Assembly: GCA_040772045.1 (NCBI GenBank)
Contig: JAXGYV010000002.1
Location: 62,001 to 126,000, forward strand
DNA: 64,000 bases
Direction: 5' to 3'
From: JAXGYV01 sp040772045
GTDB lineage: Bacteria; Actinomycetota; Thermoleophilia; UBA2241
Positions 44,278 through 53,403 of this stretch are shown here, one piece after another. A program made the translations under genes and the position numbers. The notes under the pieces were generated by a model that worked only from the letters and a program-made list of their open reading frames with translations, was not told the DNA's origin and did no database searches. The first letter of the stretch is position 1, and each line of letters begins with the position of its first letter.

Positions 44278-45687
44278 TCAGTGGCCTCTCGCCTTTCGCA
44301 GCCGCTCTACGAGCTCGATGAAGTGTTCGCCCCGCTGCTCGAAGTTCCTATAGTGGTCGAAACTGGCGCAGGCCGGGCTGAGGAGCACCACGTCCCCGGG
44401 ACGAGCGACGGAGCTGGCGTGCGCGACCGCGCCAGAGAGGTCGTCCAGGCGCACCAGGCGCGGCGGGCGCGCCTCCGGCGCCCCGGCGCGGCGGGCGAAG
44501 GCGGCGGCGATCTCCGGGGCCGCCGCCCCGATCAGGATGACCTCCGCCACGCGCCCTTCGACGGCCGCGGCGAGGCCGTCGAAAGCGGCGGCCTTGCTCG
44601 ACCCACCCAGGATGAGATGCACGGGAGTGGAGTAAGCGGTGAGGGCCTTCAGCGTAGCGTCCACGTTCGTGGCCTTAGAGTCGTTGACGTACGTAACCCC
44701 CTCGACAGTGGCCACCACCTGCAGGCGGTGCGGCACGCCGCGGAAGGTCCGCAACGTGGCGGTCAAGGACGCGACCGGTACCTCCATGGCGGCCGCGACC
44801 AGCGTCGCCGCCAGACAGTTCGAGAGGTTGTGCACTCCCTTGAGCGCCAGCTCGTCCACACCACACACGTGCTGGCGGCGACCTTCTCGCCCGACCTCCT
44901 CGGGGTCAACCCATACGGCGCCGGCTTCCACGCCCGCCGCCAGCGAGAGAGCCCCAGCCGGGCCGGTACCGAACCACGCCCGCCGGCCGCGGCCGGGCAC
45001 GCGTGCTCCGCGGAGCAGCTCGTCGTCCGCGTTGAGCACCGCCACACAGGCTTCGTCCTGGTTCTCGAACAAGCGCAGTTTGGCGGCCGCATACCCGCTC
45101 ATGGAGCCGTGGCGGTCGAGGTGGTCCTCGCTGACGTTGAGCAGCACGCCGACCGTAGCCCGGAACTGGTCGATGTGCTCCAACTGGAAGCTCGACAGCT
45201 CGACCACGACGAGACCCTCCGCCGGCGCCGTGTCGGGCACTCGCGCCAAGGCGAAACCAACGTTTCCGGCGACCGTCACCGTACGGCCCGCGTCGCGCAT
45301 GATGGCCCCGATCAACTCGGTCGTCGTCGTCTTGCCGTTGGTCCCGGTAATACCGATGATCGGCCCGCGGAGAAAGCGGGCGGCGAGCTCGACCTCGCTC
45401 CACACCGGCACGTTCCGGGCCACCGCCGCCCGCACCAAGCGGTGCTCAGCGGGAACTCCGGGGCTTTTGACCAGCACGGAGGTGTCGGCGGGCAGCTCGG
45501 CCTGCCCCCCACAGCGCAGCTCGACGCCGTTCTCACGCAGGAGCTGCAGGTTGTCGAGGTGTTCCTCGGGCTCGTCGTCCATGGCGGCCACGGGAACGGC
45601 CAACCGACGGCGGGCTAGCAGGGCCGCCGCGCGACCACTCTCCCTGAGCCCGAGCACGGTGACATGATGGACGGTGCGCAACTCCAC
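44278..45687 (-). CDS. murD: UDP-N-acetylmuramoyl-L-alanine--D-glutamate ligase
   Basis: MurD adds D-glutamate. 469 residues with the Rossmann start VTVLGLRESGRAAALL, the P-loop GITGTNGKTTTTELIGAIM and the later YVNDSKATNVDATLKAL, a MurD hallmark. The start is GTG at 45687 with GAGG six bases upstream, eight bases after the mraY stop. The N-terminal glycine-rich loop is LRESGRAAA rather than the more usual GxGxSG, a small deviation within the family. Confidence 0.95.
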   Translation of the reverse strand: MELRTVHHVTVLGLRESGRAAALLARRRLAVPVAAMDDEPEEHLDNLQLLRENGVELRCGGQAELPADTSVLVKSPGVPAEHRLVRAAVARNVPVWSEVELAARFLRGPIIGITGTNGKTTTTELIGAIMRDAGRTVTVAGNVGFALARVPDTAPAEGLVVVELSSFQLEHIDQFRATVGVLLNVSEDHLDRHGSMSGYAAAKLRLFENQDEACVAVLNADDELLRGARVPGRGRRAWFGTGPAGALSLAAGVEAGAVWVDPEEVGREGRRQHVCGVDELALKGVHNLSNCLAATLVAAAMEVPVASLTATLRTFRGVPHRLQVVATVEGVTYVNDSKATNVDATLKALTAYSTPVHLILGGSSKAAAFDGLAAAVEGRVAEVILIGAAAPEIAAAFARRAGAPEARPPRLVRLDDLSGAVAHASSVARPGDVVLLSPACASFDHYRNFEQRGEHFIELVERLRKARGH

Positions 45688-45695
45688 GGGGGACC

Positions 45696-46682
45696 TCAGA
45701 AGCTCCAGTAGTACAGCGCGAATCCAGCTCCCGCAAACAGCGCGGCGACGATCCAGAACCGCACGATGACCTTGGTCTCCGACCAGGCTTTGAGCTCGAA
45801 GTGATGGTGCAGCGGGGCCATCAGCAGCACACGCCGGTGGAACAGCTTGAAGGAGATCACCTGCGCCATGACCGACAGGGTCTCCAGGACGAACAGGCCG
45901 GCGATGAGGAGTAGAAAGACCTCCGTTCGCGTCAGGATAGCCATGCCGGCAATGGCGCCCCCAAGCCCTAACGCTCCCGTGTCGCCCATGAAGACCTCGG
46001 CCGGAAAAGCATTGAACCAGAGAAAGCCCAGCGACGCCCCGCCGACACAGCCGGAGAGGATCACCAGATCGGTCATGCCGGGATCGTTTTCGGCGCGGCC
46101 GAGGATGAACGCGATCCCGGCGAAGGCCACCAGAACGATCGCCGCCGAGCCCGCCGCCAGGCCGTCCAGGCCGTCGGTCAGGTTGACCGCGTTCGACAGG
46201 CCGGAGATGGCGAGGAACACCACCACGTAGTAGAGGACGGGTCCGATCTCCAGCTCAGCGTGAGGCCACGGCAGATCGAGGCTCGTATCCACGCCGCCGT
46301 AGCGCAACGCCAGAAACCCGATGAAGAGGGCCAGCACGAGCTGCAGCAGCACCTTGTAGCGGGCATGGAGGCCGAGGGAACGCCGGCGCACGATGCTCAG
46401 CCAATCGTCCACGAAACCGATGAACGCGCAGCCAAGTGCGCAGATGAGGACGGTGAAGGAGGCCACCGAGAGACGGCTGAAGATGATGTAGGGGATGACG
46501 GCGGCGATCCAGAGCAGCAACCCACCCATGGTCGGCGTGCCGGCCTTGGTCTGATGCCCTTCGGGGCCTTCTTCGCGGATGTTCTGACCGAACTCGTTGC
46601 GCCGCAGCCACTCGATGAACTTGGGAGCCACCAGGAGCATGAGCACCATAGCCGTAAAGCTCGCCGCGATGGCCCTAAACAT
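45696..46682 (-). CDS. mraY: Phospho-N-acetylmuramoyl-pentapeptide transferase
   Basis: MraY makes lipid I in the membrane. 328 residues and about ten helices, with the active-site segments GFVDDWLSIV, NAVNLTDGLDGLAAG and FMGDTGALGLGG, and the terminal MAPLHHHFELKAWSE. The ATG at 46682 lies within the last eight bases of murF. The frame is open upstream to 46826, but that part does not resemble MraY. Key aspartates are present. Confidence 0.96.
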   Translation of the reverse strand: MFRAIAASFTAMVLMLLVAPKFIEWLRRNEFGQNIREEGPEGHQTKAGTPTMGGLLLWIAAVIPYIIFSRLSVASFTVLICALGCAFIGFVDDWLSIVRRRSLGLHARYKVLLQLVLALFIGFLALRYGGVDTSLDLPWPHAELEIGPVLYYVVVFLAISGLSNAVNLTDGLDGLAAGSAAIVLVAFAGIAFILGRAENDPGMTDLVILSGCVGGASLGFLWFNAFPAEVFMGDTGALGLGGAIAGMAILTRTEVFLLLIAGLFVLETLSVMAQVISFKLFHRRVLLMAPLHHHFELKAWSETKVIVRFWIVAALFAGAGFALYYWSF

Positions 46683-48060
46683 GCCGCACCGCCTGGCTAC
46701 GGTACGCCTCGCCGAGCTCCACGAGCGCCCGTGCCACCCGCTCCAGCCGAAGTGCCCGCGACGCCTTGACGAGAACCGCGCTTCCGGCGGGGATGACCGC
46801 CGGCAAAGCTTTGACGCAGTCGTCAACGGTGGCCTGCCACGTCTCGTCCGGAGCCCCTGTCAAATAGTCACGGCCGAGCTCCCCCACCGCCACCAGGCGC
46901 ACGCCGCGCTCGGCCGCGTACCGCCCCACCGCGGCGTGGAATCGCGCGGAGTCTGGGCCGAGTTCGTACATGTCGCCGAGCACGGCGACCACGGGCCGTT
47001 CGCCGGCCAGCTGCAGGAGATGGTCTATGGCGGCGCGCATGGCGACGGGATTGGCGTTATACGCATCGTTGAGCAACAGTCCTCCGTCGCCGAGGGCTAC
47101 CACCTGCCCGCGGTTCTCGCTGAAAACGACGCGACCAGCGCCCTGGCGCGCCGCGGCCAGCGGGAACCCCAGCTCGACGAACGCTCCCACGGCGGCCAGC
47201 GCGTCGGTCAGGTAGTGGTCACCGCTGAAGTTGAAATCGAGGTCCACGCGCTGGCCGCCCGCCGCCACCACCGCTCGGGTACCGTCGGCCCGCGGCACGG
47301 CGGAGACCAGGCGAACGTCGCTCGCCAGCCCTCCGAACGTGATCACGCGCCCGCGATAGCGCTCGAGGTACGGCCGCAGCAGCGCCTCGTCGCCGGGCAC
47401 CACCACGGCGTGTTCTTCTAGTCCCTCGAGGAGCTCCGCCTTTGCCGCGGCCACGTCTTCGATGCCACCCACCAGTTCCAAGTGTACCGGCGCGATGTTC
47501 GTGATGACGCCCACATCCGGAGCGACCATCTTCGCCAGCTCCCGGATCTGCCCCAGCCCTCGCATGGCGAGCTCCACCACCGCGACGTCCGTGGTCTCCT
47601 CGATCGACAGAAGCGTGAGCGGCACGCCCACCTCGTTGTTGAAGTTGCCCTGCGTGGCCACCGTGGCGGCCACCGGCCGCAGCAGCGCGGCGAGGATGTC
47701 TTTGGTGGAGGTCTTGCCCGCGCTCCCTGTGACGGCGACCACACGAGCACGTGCTCGCCGGCGTACCGCCGCCGCCAGCCGCTGGAGCGCCGTCAGGCCG
47801 TCGTCGACGATAATCCGCGGGACGGCCACCGGCAGATCGGCGCCCAGCCGGGCGCCCGCCACGGCCGCGGCCCCAGCCGCGGCGGCGGCGGCGGCGAACG
47901 CGCTACCGTCGTGCCGCTGGCCCGAGATCCCGACGAACAGATCGCCGGGCGCCAGCGAACGACTGTCCGTGCTGACACGGCGAATGACCGTGCCGGGCTC
48001 TCCGCCCTCCAGGCGGCCGTCGCACGCCTCGGCGATCTGCCGCAGGGTGAGGGCGATCAC
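46675..48060 (-). CDS. murF: UDP-N-acetylmuramoyl-tripeptide--D-alanyl-D-alanine ligase
   Basis: MurF adds D-Ala-D-Ala. 461 residues starting with a GTG at 48060 that overlaps the murE stop (GTGA). The N-terminus IALTLRQIAEACDGRLEGG matches the family. The P-loop is VTGSAGKTSTKDILA, the MurF variant, and LNDAYNANPVAMRAAIDHL is its signature. An alanine-rich stretch (~60-75) probably reflects GC-rich expansion. The C-terminus overlaps mraY by 8 bp. Confidence 0.95.
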   Translation of the reverse strand: MIALTLRQIAEACDGRLEGGEPGTVIRRVSTDSRSLAPGDLFVGISGQRHDGSAFAAAAAAAGAAAVAGARLGADLPVAVPRIIVDDGLTALQRLAAAVRRRARARVVAVTGSAGKTSTKDILAALLRPVAATVATQGNFNNEVGVPLTLLSIEETTDVAVVELAMRGLGQIRELAKMVAPDVGVITNIAPVHLELVGGIEDVAAAKAELLEGLEEHAVVVPGDEALLRPYLERYRGRVITFGGLASDVRLVSAVPRADGTRAVVAAGGQRVDLDFNFSGDHYLTDALAAVGAFVELGFPLAAARQGAGRVVFSENRGQVVALGDGGLLLNDAYNANPVAMRAAIDHLLQLAGERPVVAVLGDMYELGPDSARFHAAVGRYAAERGVRLVAVGELGRDYLTGAPDETWQATVDDCVKALPAVIPAGSAVLVKASRALRLERVARALVELGEAYRSQAVRHV

Positions 48061-49562
48061 GCGCCAGCCCTCGGCGATCTGATCTCCTGGAGAACCTCGC
48101 GCGCCACATCGCGATCGTCGAACGGGACCCGGGTGTCGCCAACGATCTGCCCTTTCTCGTGACCCTTGCCAGCGATCACCACCACGTCGCCGGCGCGCGC
48201 GTCCCGCAAGGCGAGCGCGATGGCTCGCCGCCGGTCGGGCTCTACTTCGACCCGCGAACGCGCCTCCGCGCCGATGCCCTCGAGGATCTCGGCGATGATG
48301 ACCTGCGGATCTTCGCTGCGCGGGTTGTCCGACGTAACCACGACGCTCTCCGCGAGCGAGCTGGCGATGGCCCCCATCAGCGGGCGCTTGCCGCGGTCGC
48401 GGTCGCCACCGCAGCCGAAGACCACGTGGAGCCGGCCGCTGCAAATGCCCCGAGCGGCGCGGAGCACATTCTCGAGTGAATCGGGCGTGTGAGCGTAGTC
48501 GACGAGCACGGTGAACGGCTGCCCCGCGTCGACGGCCTCGAAGCGCCCGTCCACGCCACCCGTCTGCGCGATGCCTTCACTGGCCGCCGTCGCCGGCAAC
48601 CCGAGGGCGACCAGCGTGGTGGCCGCGGCGAGCGCATTCTCGACGTTGAAGCGTCCGCCCAGTCGCGTTCGCAACCGTACCGTCTGCCCGGCGCGCGGTA
48701 TTTCCACAGTGAACGAGGAGCCGTGCGGCTCCAGGCGCAGATCGCGCGCCCGCGCCGCGGCCTCCTGCTCGATCGCGTACGTCCACAGATCGTCGCCGTA
48801 CGCCGACGCGCACGCCGCCGCCAGGCGCCGTCCCCACGGATCGTCCACATTGACCACGGCCACGGCGCCCGACTGCCGCTGGTCATCGGGCAGGAACAAC
48901 CGCTGCTTCGTCAGATAGTACTCCTCCAGATCATGATGGTAGTCGAGATGGTCGCGCGTGAGATTGGTGAAGACCACGGCGGCGAACTTCGTGCCGGCCG
49001 TGCGCTCCAAATCCAGGGCGTGCGAGGAGACCTCCATGGCGCATGCCCGATCGCCGGCCTCCACCATCTCGTCGAACATGCGCTGCAGATCCACCGATTC
49101 CGCCGTGGTGAGAGCGACGGGATACTCCACGCCGCCGATCTTGTTCCTGATGGTACCTAACAGCCCGCAGGGCAACCCGGCGGCGTCGAAGCAGCGCGCC
49201 AGGAGATGCGCGGTGGTAGTCTTACCGTTGGTCCCGGTAATGCCCGCCACGAGTAAACGTGTGGAGGGTTCGTGGAAGAACCGGGCCGCGACGAGGGCCA
49301 TGGCCCGTCGCGCCGAGGATACGATCACCTGTGGCACAGCCACCGCGACCGGACGCTCGCAGACTACCGCGACCGCCCCCCGAGCGACAGCCTGGGCGAC
49401 GTAGTCGTGCCCATCCGACTTCACCCCGCGAAGACAGAAGAAGAGGCTCTCCGGAGTCGCGTCTTGTGCCCTGAAGGCGAGGGTGCGAATGATAGGCGAC
49501 GCGTTGCCGACGATCTCGAGAACGCCACAATCGGCGACGAGGGATACCAAGTCCATGCGCAT
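48057..49562 (-). CDS. murE: UDP-MurNAc-tripeptide synthetase, meso-diaminopimelate type
   Basis: MurE adds the third amino acid. 501 residues with P-loop GITGTNGKTTTAHLLAR at ~108-124, VDYAHTPDSLENVL and FGCGGDRDRGKRPLMG. The specificity loop reads TSDNPRSEDP; the DNPR tetrad is the known marker for meso-diaminopimelic acid rather than lysine. Start: ATG at 49562 (a second ATG two codons later is possible); the frame opens earlier inside pbpB. Overlaps murF by 4 bp and follows pbpB by 71 bp. Confidence 0.95.
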   Translation of the reverse strand: MRMDLVSLVADCGVLEIVGNASPIIRTLAFRAQDATPESLFFCLRGVKSDGHDYVAQAVARGAVAVVCERPVAVAVPQVIVSSARRAMALVAARFFHEPSTRLLVAGITGTNGKTTTAHLLARCFDAAGLPCGLLGTIRNKIGGVEYPVALTTAESVDLQRMFDEMVEAGDRACAMEVSSHALDLERTAGTKFAAVVFTNLTRDHLDYHHDLEEYYLTKQRLFLPDDQRQSGAVAVVNVDDPWGRRLAAACASAYGDDLWTYAIEQEAAARARDLRLEPHGSSFTVEIPRAGQTVRLRTRLGGRFNVENALAAATTLVALGLPATAASEGIAQTGGVDGRFEAVDAGQPFTVLVDYAHTPDSLENVLRAARGICSGRLHVVFGCGGDRDRGKRPLMGAIASSLAESVVVTSDNPRSEDPQVIIAEILEGIGAEARSRVEVEPDRRRAIALALRDARAGDVVVIAGKGHEKGQIVGDTRVPFDDRDVAREVLQEIRSPRAGA

Positions 49563-49633
49563 CGATTCTACCAGAAGACCTCCCTGCATCCGGGGCGAGG
49601 AGCGAACGCTCGACCAAACCTCGGGTGCACTGC

Positions 49634-51301
49634 TCACGGCGGTGCGATCTTCAGATGCTGGAGCGCGAACTCGGCGATCCGCTTAGCGGTCGGCGCCGCC
49701 ACAGCCCCGCCGTAGATGGCGCCGCTCGGCTCGTCCACGGCCACCAGCACCACCAGCCGGGGATCGTCGGAGGGCACGACGCCGACGAACGAGGCGACAT
49801 ACCGGCCCGCGGCATAGCCGCCGCGCTGCAGGTCGGCCTTCTGCGCCGTGCCCGTCTTGCCCGCCGCCTTGTATCCGGAGATCTGGAACGCGGTGCCCGT
49901 GCCCTCCATGACCGCGTCGTTCATCATGCCGAGGACCTGCCGAGAGACTTCTGAGCTCAGTACCCGGCGCGCGCCGCTCGGGTTAACGGCCGTCTCGCCG
50001 ATTTGCGCGACCAGGTGCGGCTTCAACCAGACACCGTCGTTGGCCACGGCCGCGTACGCGGCCGCGATCTGGATGGGCGTTACCGAGATACCCTGCCCCA
50101 TCGGCACGTTGCCAGTCGTGGCCATCGACCAGAAACCAGGCATAAGGCCAGCGACCTCACCCGGAAAGTCGAGGCCGGTCCGCGCCACGAATCCGAAGCG
50201 CTGGATCCACGTCTTGAGCTTCTCTTCGCCGAGCATCTTCCCCAACACCGCGGCGCCTACGTTGCTGGACTGCGCCAGGATCTGGCGCACGGTAAAGCGT
50301 TGCGTACCGCGGGGATGCGACTCGCGAATCCACTTGTCGCCGACTTTGAGGCGATACGGCAGGACGAAGGACTTGGAGGGCGTGACCAGACCCTCTTCGA
50401 GCGCCGCGCTCACCGTAAGCACTTTGAAGATAGAGCCTGGCTCAAAGCTGTCCGTGACAGCCCGGTTCCGCTGGTATTCGGGGCGTTTGCCGAACGCGTT
50501 CGCGTTGATCAGCGGAGCATTGGCCATGGCCAAGATCTCCCCCGTCTTCGGGTCGAGAACGATGGCGACCGCCGCCTTGGCCTTGTAGTGGCGCACCGCG
50601 TCCACGAGCGCGCGCTCCGCCTCTGCCTGAATGTACTGGTCGAGTGTCAGGCGGATCGTCTTGCCCGCCTGCGGCGCTACCAGGCGCTCCGTCTTGAGCG
50701 CGCGCCCCGCGGGGTCCTTGACCACCAGTTCTTTGCCCGGCGTGCCAGCCAGTACTTCGTCGTACTGGTACTCGAGACCGGCGAGCCCCTTTCCCTCCGT
50801 ACCCACGAAGCCGACGACCTGAGCGGCCACGCTGCGCTTCGGGTAATCCCGTCCCTCTTCCGCTGAGGCGCCCACGCCGACGATGCCCAGATCTAGTGCT
50901 CGCTGCGCGAGAGCTGGCTCGACACCGCGAGCCACCACCGCATACCAGCTTCCACGATCCGAGAGGGCGCGCAGCAGCGGCTTGCGCGGAACCTTGAGCA
51001 ACTTCGCCAGACGTGTGGCGGCGTCTACCGGATCCTTGATCTCACGCGGCGTAGCCCAGACGGTCCTCATCTCCTTCGCCGCCGCGAGCACCTCTCCCGT
51101 GCGGTCTACGATCTGGCCACGGTGCGCGCGCACCTCGATAGTACGCTGCTGCTGACTATCGGCGGCGGCGGCCAGCCCCGACGAGGTCGCCGTGAGCGCC
51201 ATCGCCCTACCGGCGATGGCCACAAAGGCGACCACGATCAGCAGGCGTACCAAACGGATGCGACCGTCGGGAGCGCCCCCCGTACTTCGAGGATGGGCCA
51301 T
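49634..51301 (-). CDS. pbpB: Septal penicillin-binding protein, class B (FtsI-type)
   Basis: Transpeptidase for septal wall synthesis. 555 residues with one N-terminal helix (~17-36), a dimerisation domain containing RGQIVDRTGEVLA, and the penicillin-binding domain: SIFK with catalytic S290, SSN at 345-347 and KTGTA near 487. The C-terminus has no PASTA repeats. The ATG at 51301 shares its A with the ftsL stop (TGATG). It partners with FtsW upstream in the pathway. Confidence 0.94.
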   Translation of the reverse strand: MAHPRSTGGAPDGRIRLVRLLIVVAFVAIAGRAMALTATSSGLAAAADSQQQRTIEVRAHRGQIVDRTGEVLAAAKEMRTVWATPREIKDPVDAATRLAKLLKVPRKPLLRALSDRGSWYAVVARGVEPALAQRALDLGIVGVGASAEEGRDYPKRSVAAQVVGFVGTEGKGLAGLEYQYDEVLAGTPGKELVVKDPAGRALKTERLVAPQAGKTIRLTLDQYIQAEAERALVDAVRHYKAKAAVAIVLDPKTGEILAMANAPLINANAFGKRPEYQRNRAVTDSFEPGSIFKVLTVSAALEEGLVTPSKSFVLPYRLKVGDKWIRESHPRGTQRFTVRQILAQSSNVGAAVLGKMLGEEKLKTWIQRFGFVARTGLDFPGEVAGLMPGFWSMATTGNVPMGQGISVTPIQIAAAYAAVANDGVWLKPHLVAQIGETAVNPSGARRVLSSEVSRQVLGMMNDAVMEGTGTAFQISGYKAAGKTGTAQKADLQRGGYAAGRYVASFVGVVPSDDPRLVVLVAVDEPSGAIYGGAVAAPTAKRIAEFALQHLKIAPP

Positions 51302-51705
51302 CAGGGGTCTCTGGACCCCAACGTTTGAGGAGCGCGCAGGTACCGCACGTCACCAGGTCGCTGGAGTCCCAGCTCGGCCGCCGCGCGCTCGAGGCGTTCC
51401 GTGGAGGTCAGCCTGGCGAGTTCCGCGGCCAGCCCGGTGTTCTGCGTGCGGAGGGCGCTCTGCTGCTGCACAACCGCCGCGGTCTCCATGTTCTTCTGTA
51501 CCACGGCGAAGCTCAACGCCACTCTGCCCACGGCGAGCAGCGCCACACACACAGCGATGATGAGGAGGCCACGACCGACGCCAGGCCGAGCGAGCGCCAG
51601 GGGACGACGGACCGGCTGTGCCGGACGTATCTCGCGCAGCGGTGCCCGCTCGTCGCTGCGTGGCGGGCGGGCCGTCCGGCGACGTTCTGCGACGGCGCCG
51701 GCCAC
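51301..51705 (-). CDS. ftsL: FtsL-like division protein
   Basis: A 134-residue bitopic protein: basic N-terminal tail (~45 residues), one membrane helix (GLLIIAVCVALLAVGRVALSF), then a coiled-coil-like segment QKNMETAAVVQQQSALRTQN and a short C-terminal part ending LGLQRPGDVRYL. FtsL proteins are poorly conserved; position between rsmH and pbpB and the topology make the call. Start is GTG at 51705, two bases after the rsmH stop. Confidence 0.85.
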   Translation of the reverse strand: MAGAVAERRRTARPPRSDERAPLREIRPAQPVRRPLALARPGVGRGLLIIAVCVALLAVGRVALSFAVVQKNMETAAVVQQQSALRTQNTGLAAELARLTSTERLERAAAELGLQRPGDVRYLRAPQTLGSRDP

Positions 51706-51707
51706 GG

Positions 51708-52634
51708 CTACAGCCTAACGGCGACGCGCAGCTTGGCCGCCTTGCTGCGCGGATTGAGCTCGACTTCCCGTACTCGCGGCATTACCGGCCGCCGAGTGAG
51801 CACCCGCAGCGTCGGCTGATGGCCGCAGACGCACTGCGGAAGGCCGGGCGGGCAGATGCAGCCGGCGGCATGGCCGCGGAAGAACTCCTTGACCATGCGA
51901 TCTTCGAGCGAATGGAAGGATATGACCGCGATGCGTCCGCCGCGGCGCAGCGTCCGATACGCGTGCTCCAGGCCTCGCGCGAGCGACTCCAGCTCATCGT
52001 TGACGACGATGCGCAATGCCTGAAAGACACGTCGCGCCGGATTGCCCGCACCGAAACGCGCGGGGGTCGGGATGGCTCGCTTGATCACCTCGACGAGCGC
52101 GCCGGTCGTGCAGATCGGCTCTCGCTCGCGCTGGCGGACGATAGCCCGCGCGATCTCCCGCGCGTAGCGCTCTTCGCCATACCGGCGGAAGATCGCCGTC
52201 AGCTCGTCCGCCGACAGGAGATTAACCAAATCGGCGGCGCTGCGCCCCGTCGACGGATCCATCCGCATGTCGAGCGGCGCCTCGTGCGCATACGAGAATC
52301 CGCGCTCGCGACGATCGAGCTGCATGGACGAGACGCCCAGGTCCATGTACACCATGTCGAGCGACCCGTCGGGCATGTCGGCGAGCACGTCCGCGAAGTT
52401 ACCCTGAATTAACTCCGTGCGACACGACGCGGTGCGCGCGAGGTCGTGGAAGAACTCGGCCACGCTAGGATCGCGGTCGCAGCAGATCAGCCGTCCTTTG
52501 GCGCCGAGCCGTTTGGCCACGCTCTCCGCATGGCCGCCGGCACCGAACGTGGCGTCGAACGCCACCTCGCCTGGCGCGGGAGCGAGCAAGTCGAGCAGCT
52601 CGTCGAGCAGGACGGGGGTGTGCGCGAGCGCCAT
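51708..52634 (-). CDS. rsmH: 16S rRNA (cytosine1402-N4)-methyltransferase
   Basis: RsmH methylates C1402 in the ribosomal decoding site. 308 residues with ALAHTPVLLDELL at the start, motif I VAFDATFGAGGHAESVA (~25-40), MDLGVSSMQLDRRERGFSY and the family block ISFHSLEDRMVKEFF. The ATG at 52634 lies 16 bp after the mraZ stop; an upstream ATG at 52682 overlaps mraZ and is less likely. A cysteine-rich loop near the C-terminus (CICPPGLPQCVCG) is typical. Confidence 0.95.
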   Translation of the reverse strand: MALAHTPVLLDELLDLLAPAPGEVAFDATFGAGGHAESVAKRLGAKGRLICCDRDPSVAEFFHDLARTASCRTELIQGNFADVLADMPDGSLDMVYMDLGVSSMQLDRRERGFSYAHEAPLDMRMDPSTGRSAADLVNLLSADELTAIFRRYGEERYAREIARAIVRQREREPICTTGALVEVIKRAIPTPARFGAGNPARRVFQALRIVVNDELESLARGLEHAYRTLRRGGRIAVISFHSLEDRMVKEFFRGHAAGCICPPGLPQCVCGHQPTLRVLTRRPVMPRVREVELNPRSKAAKLRVAVRL

Positions 52635-52650
52635 CTCGTACTCACACAGG

Positions 52651-53091
52651 TCAAGAAGCAGCGAGCTCGTCAGCGATGGCATCTGCCCCCTCCTCCAAGG
52701 ACTTTAGGTACCTGGCCCACGCGGACCGCTCCCAGATCTCGATGTGATCTCGCACGCCAACGATGGTGACCTCCCGCGTGATCGCGGCGTAGTCGAGCAA
52801 GCGAGCGGGAATGGTTACCCGGCCCTGCCGGTCGAGCTGGTCGGCCACCGCTCCGGCGGCGAGAAACCGCAGTTGCGAACGGCCCTTGCTGGACATGGGC
52901 GGCGTAGCCCCCGCCTGCTCTTCCAGATACCGCTCGAACTCCGCGGGCGAGAATCCGGCGAGGCTGTCCTCGTACCAGCGCGTGATGTAGATGCCATCCA
53001 CGAAAGCTGAACGCAGACGAGCGGGGACGGCGATGCGGTTCTTCGCATCGAGCGTGAACTCGTACTCCCCCACCAAGAGCGGCCGTTGCAT
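52651..53091 (-). CDS. mraZ: Transcriptional regulator MraZ
   Basis: MraZ is an AbrB-like DNA-binding protein that controls the division cluster from its own promoter. 146 residues with two repeated modules: LLVGEYEFTLDAKNRIAVPA at the N-terminus and ADQLDRQGRVTIPARLLDYA in the middle, each with the DXXGR/DXKNR loop. The ATG at 53091 has AGGGTGG five bases upstream; a GTG at 53100 is also possible. Three to four 10-bp boxes directly precede it. Confidence 0.94.
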   Translation of the reverse strand: MQRPLLVGEYEFTLDAKNRIAVPARLRSAFVDGIYITRWYEDSLAGFSPAEFERYLEEQAGATPPMSSKGRSQLRFLAAGAVADQLDRQGRVTIPARLLDYAAITREVTIVGVRDHIEIWERSAWARYLKSLEEGADAIADELAAS

Positions 53092-53103
53092 GGGCGCCAC
53101 CCT

Positions 53104-53133
53104 ACCCCACTATTCACCACTTTGCAACACTTT
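53104..53133 (-). promoter_or_regulatory. MraZ boxes upstream of mraZ
   Basis: The minus strand shows consecutive 10-bp units AAAGTGTTGC, AAAGTGGTGA and ATAGTGGGGT, with a degenerate fourth (AGGGTGGCGC) at 53094-53103 that overlaps the start region. AAAGTG(G/T)-type repeats at 10-bp spacing are the known MraZ operator pattern. They sit immediately before the ATG, a position where MraZ would block transcription or initiation. Confidence 0.78.
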
Positions 53134-53364
53134 TCTGGGTTTTTCCCCCACCATCGCGGAGTGACAACCCATTCGGACCCACCGAACATGGGCGGAGGAG
53201 AGACACCGGTATCAGTCCTTGCGGGAGCCACCCACCGAGCACGAGATGGGCAGGACGGGCGGGAGGACGCGAGTGGAATGGCGCGGGCAGGTGCACGGCA
53301 GGACGCCGTGGCGAAGGCCACGGGTTTCCCACCGGCTGCCCGTATGCGGCCCCGGGATGACGCG

Positions 53365-53403
53365 GGAGGGCGGGCGTCGCGGGGCTCCGGACGCCCGCCC
53401 TCC
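53365..53403 (-). terminator. Perfect 14-bp hairpin after the LysM gene
   Basis: Arms 53365-53378 (GGAGGGCGGGCGTC) and 53390-53403 are perfect complements with an 11-base loop, directly after the LysM stop codon. No U-run follows, so it may be a non-canonical terminator or 3'-end stabiliser between pyrF-LysM and the division cluster. From 53134 to 53364, the remaining upstream region of mraZ, I see no gene and no strong promoter hexamers. Confidence 0.5.
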
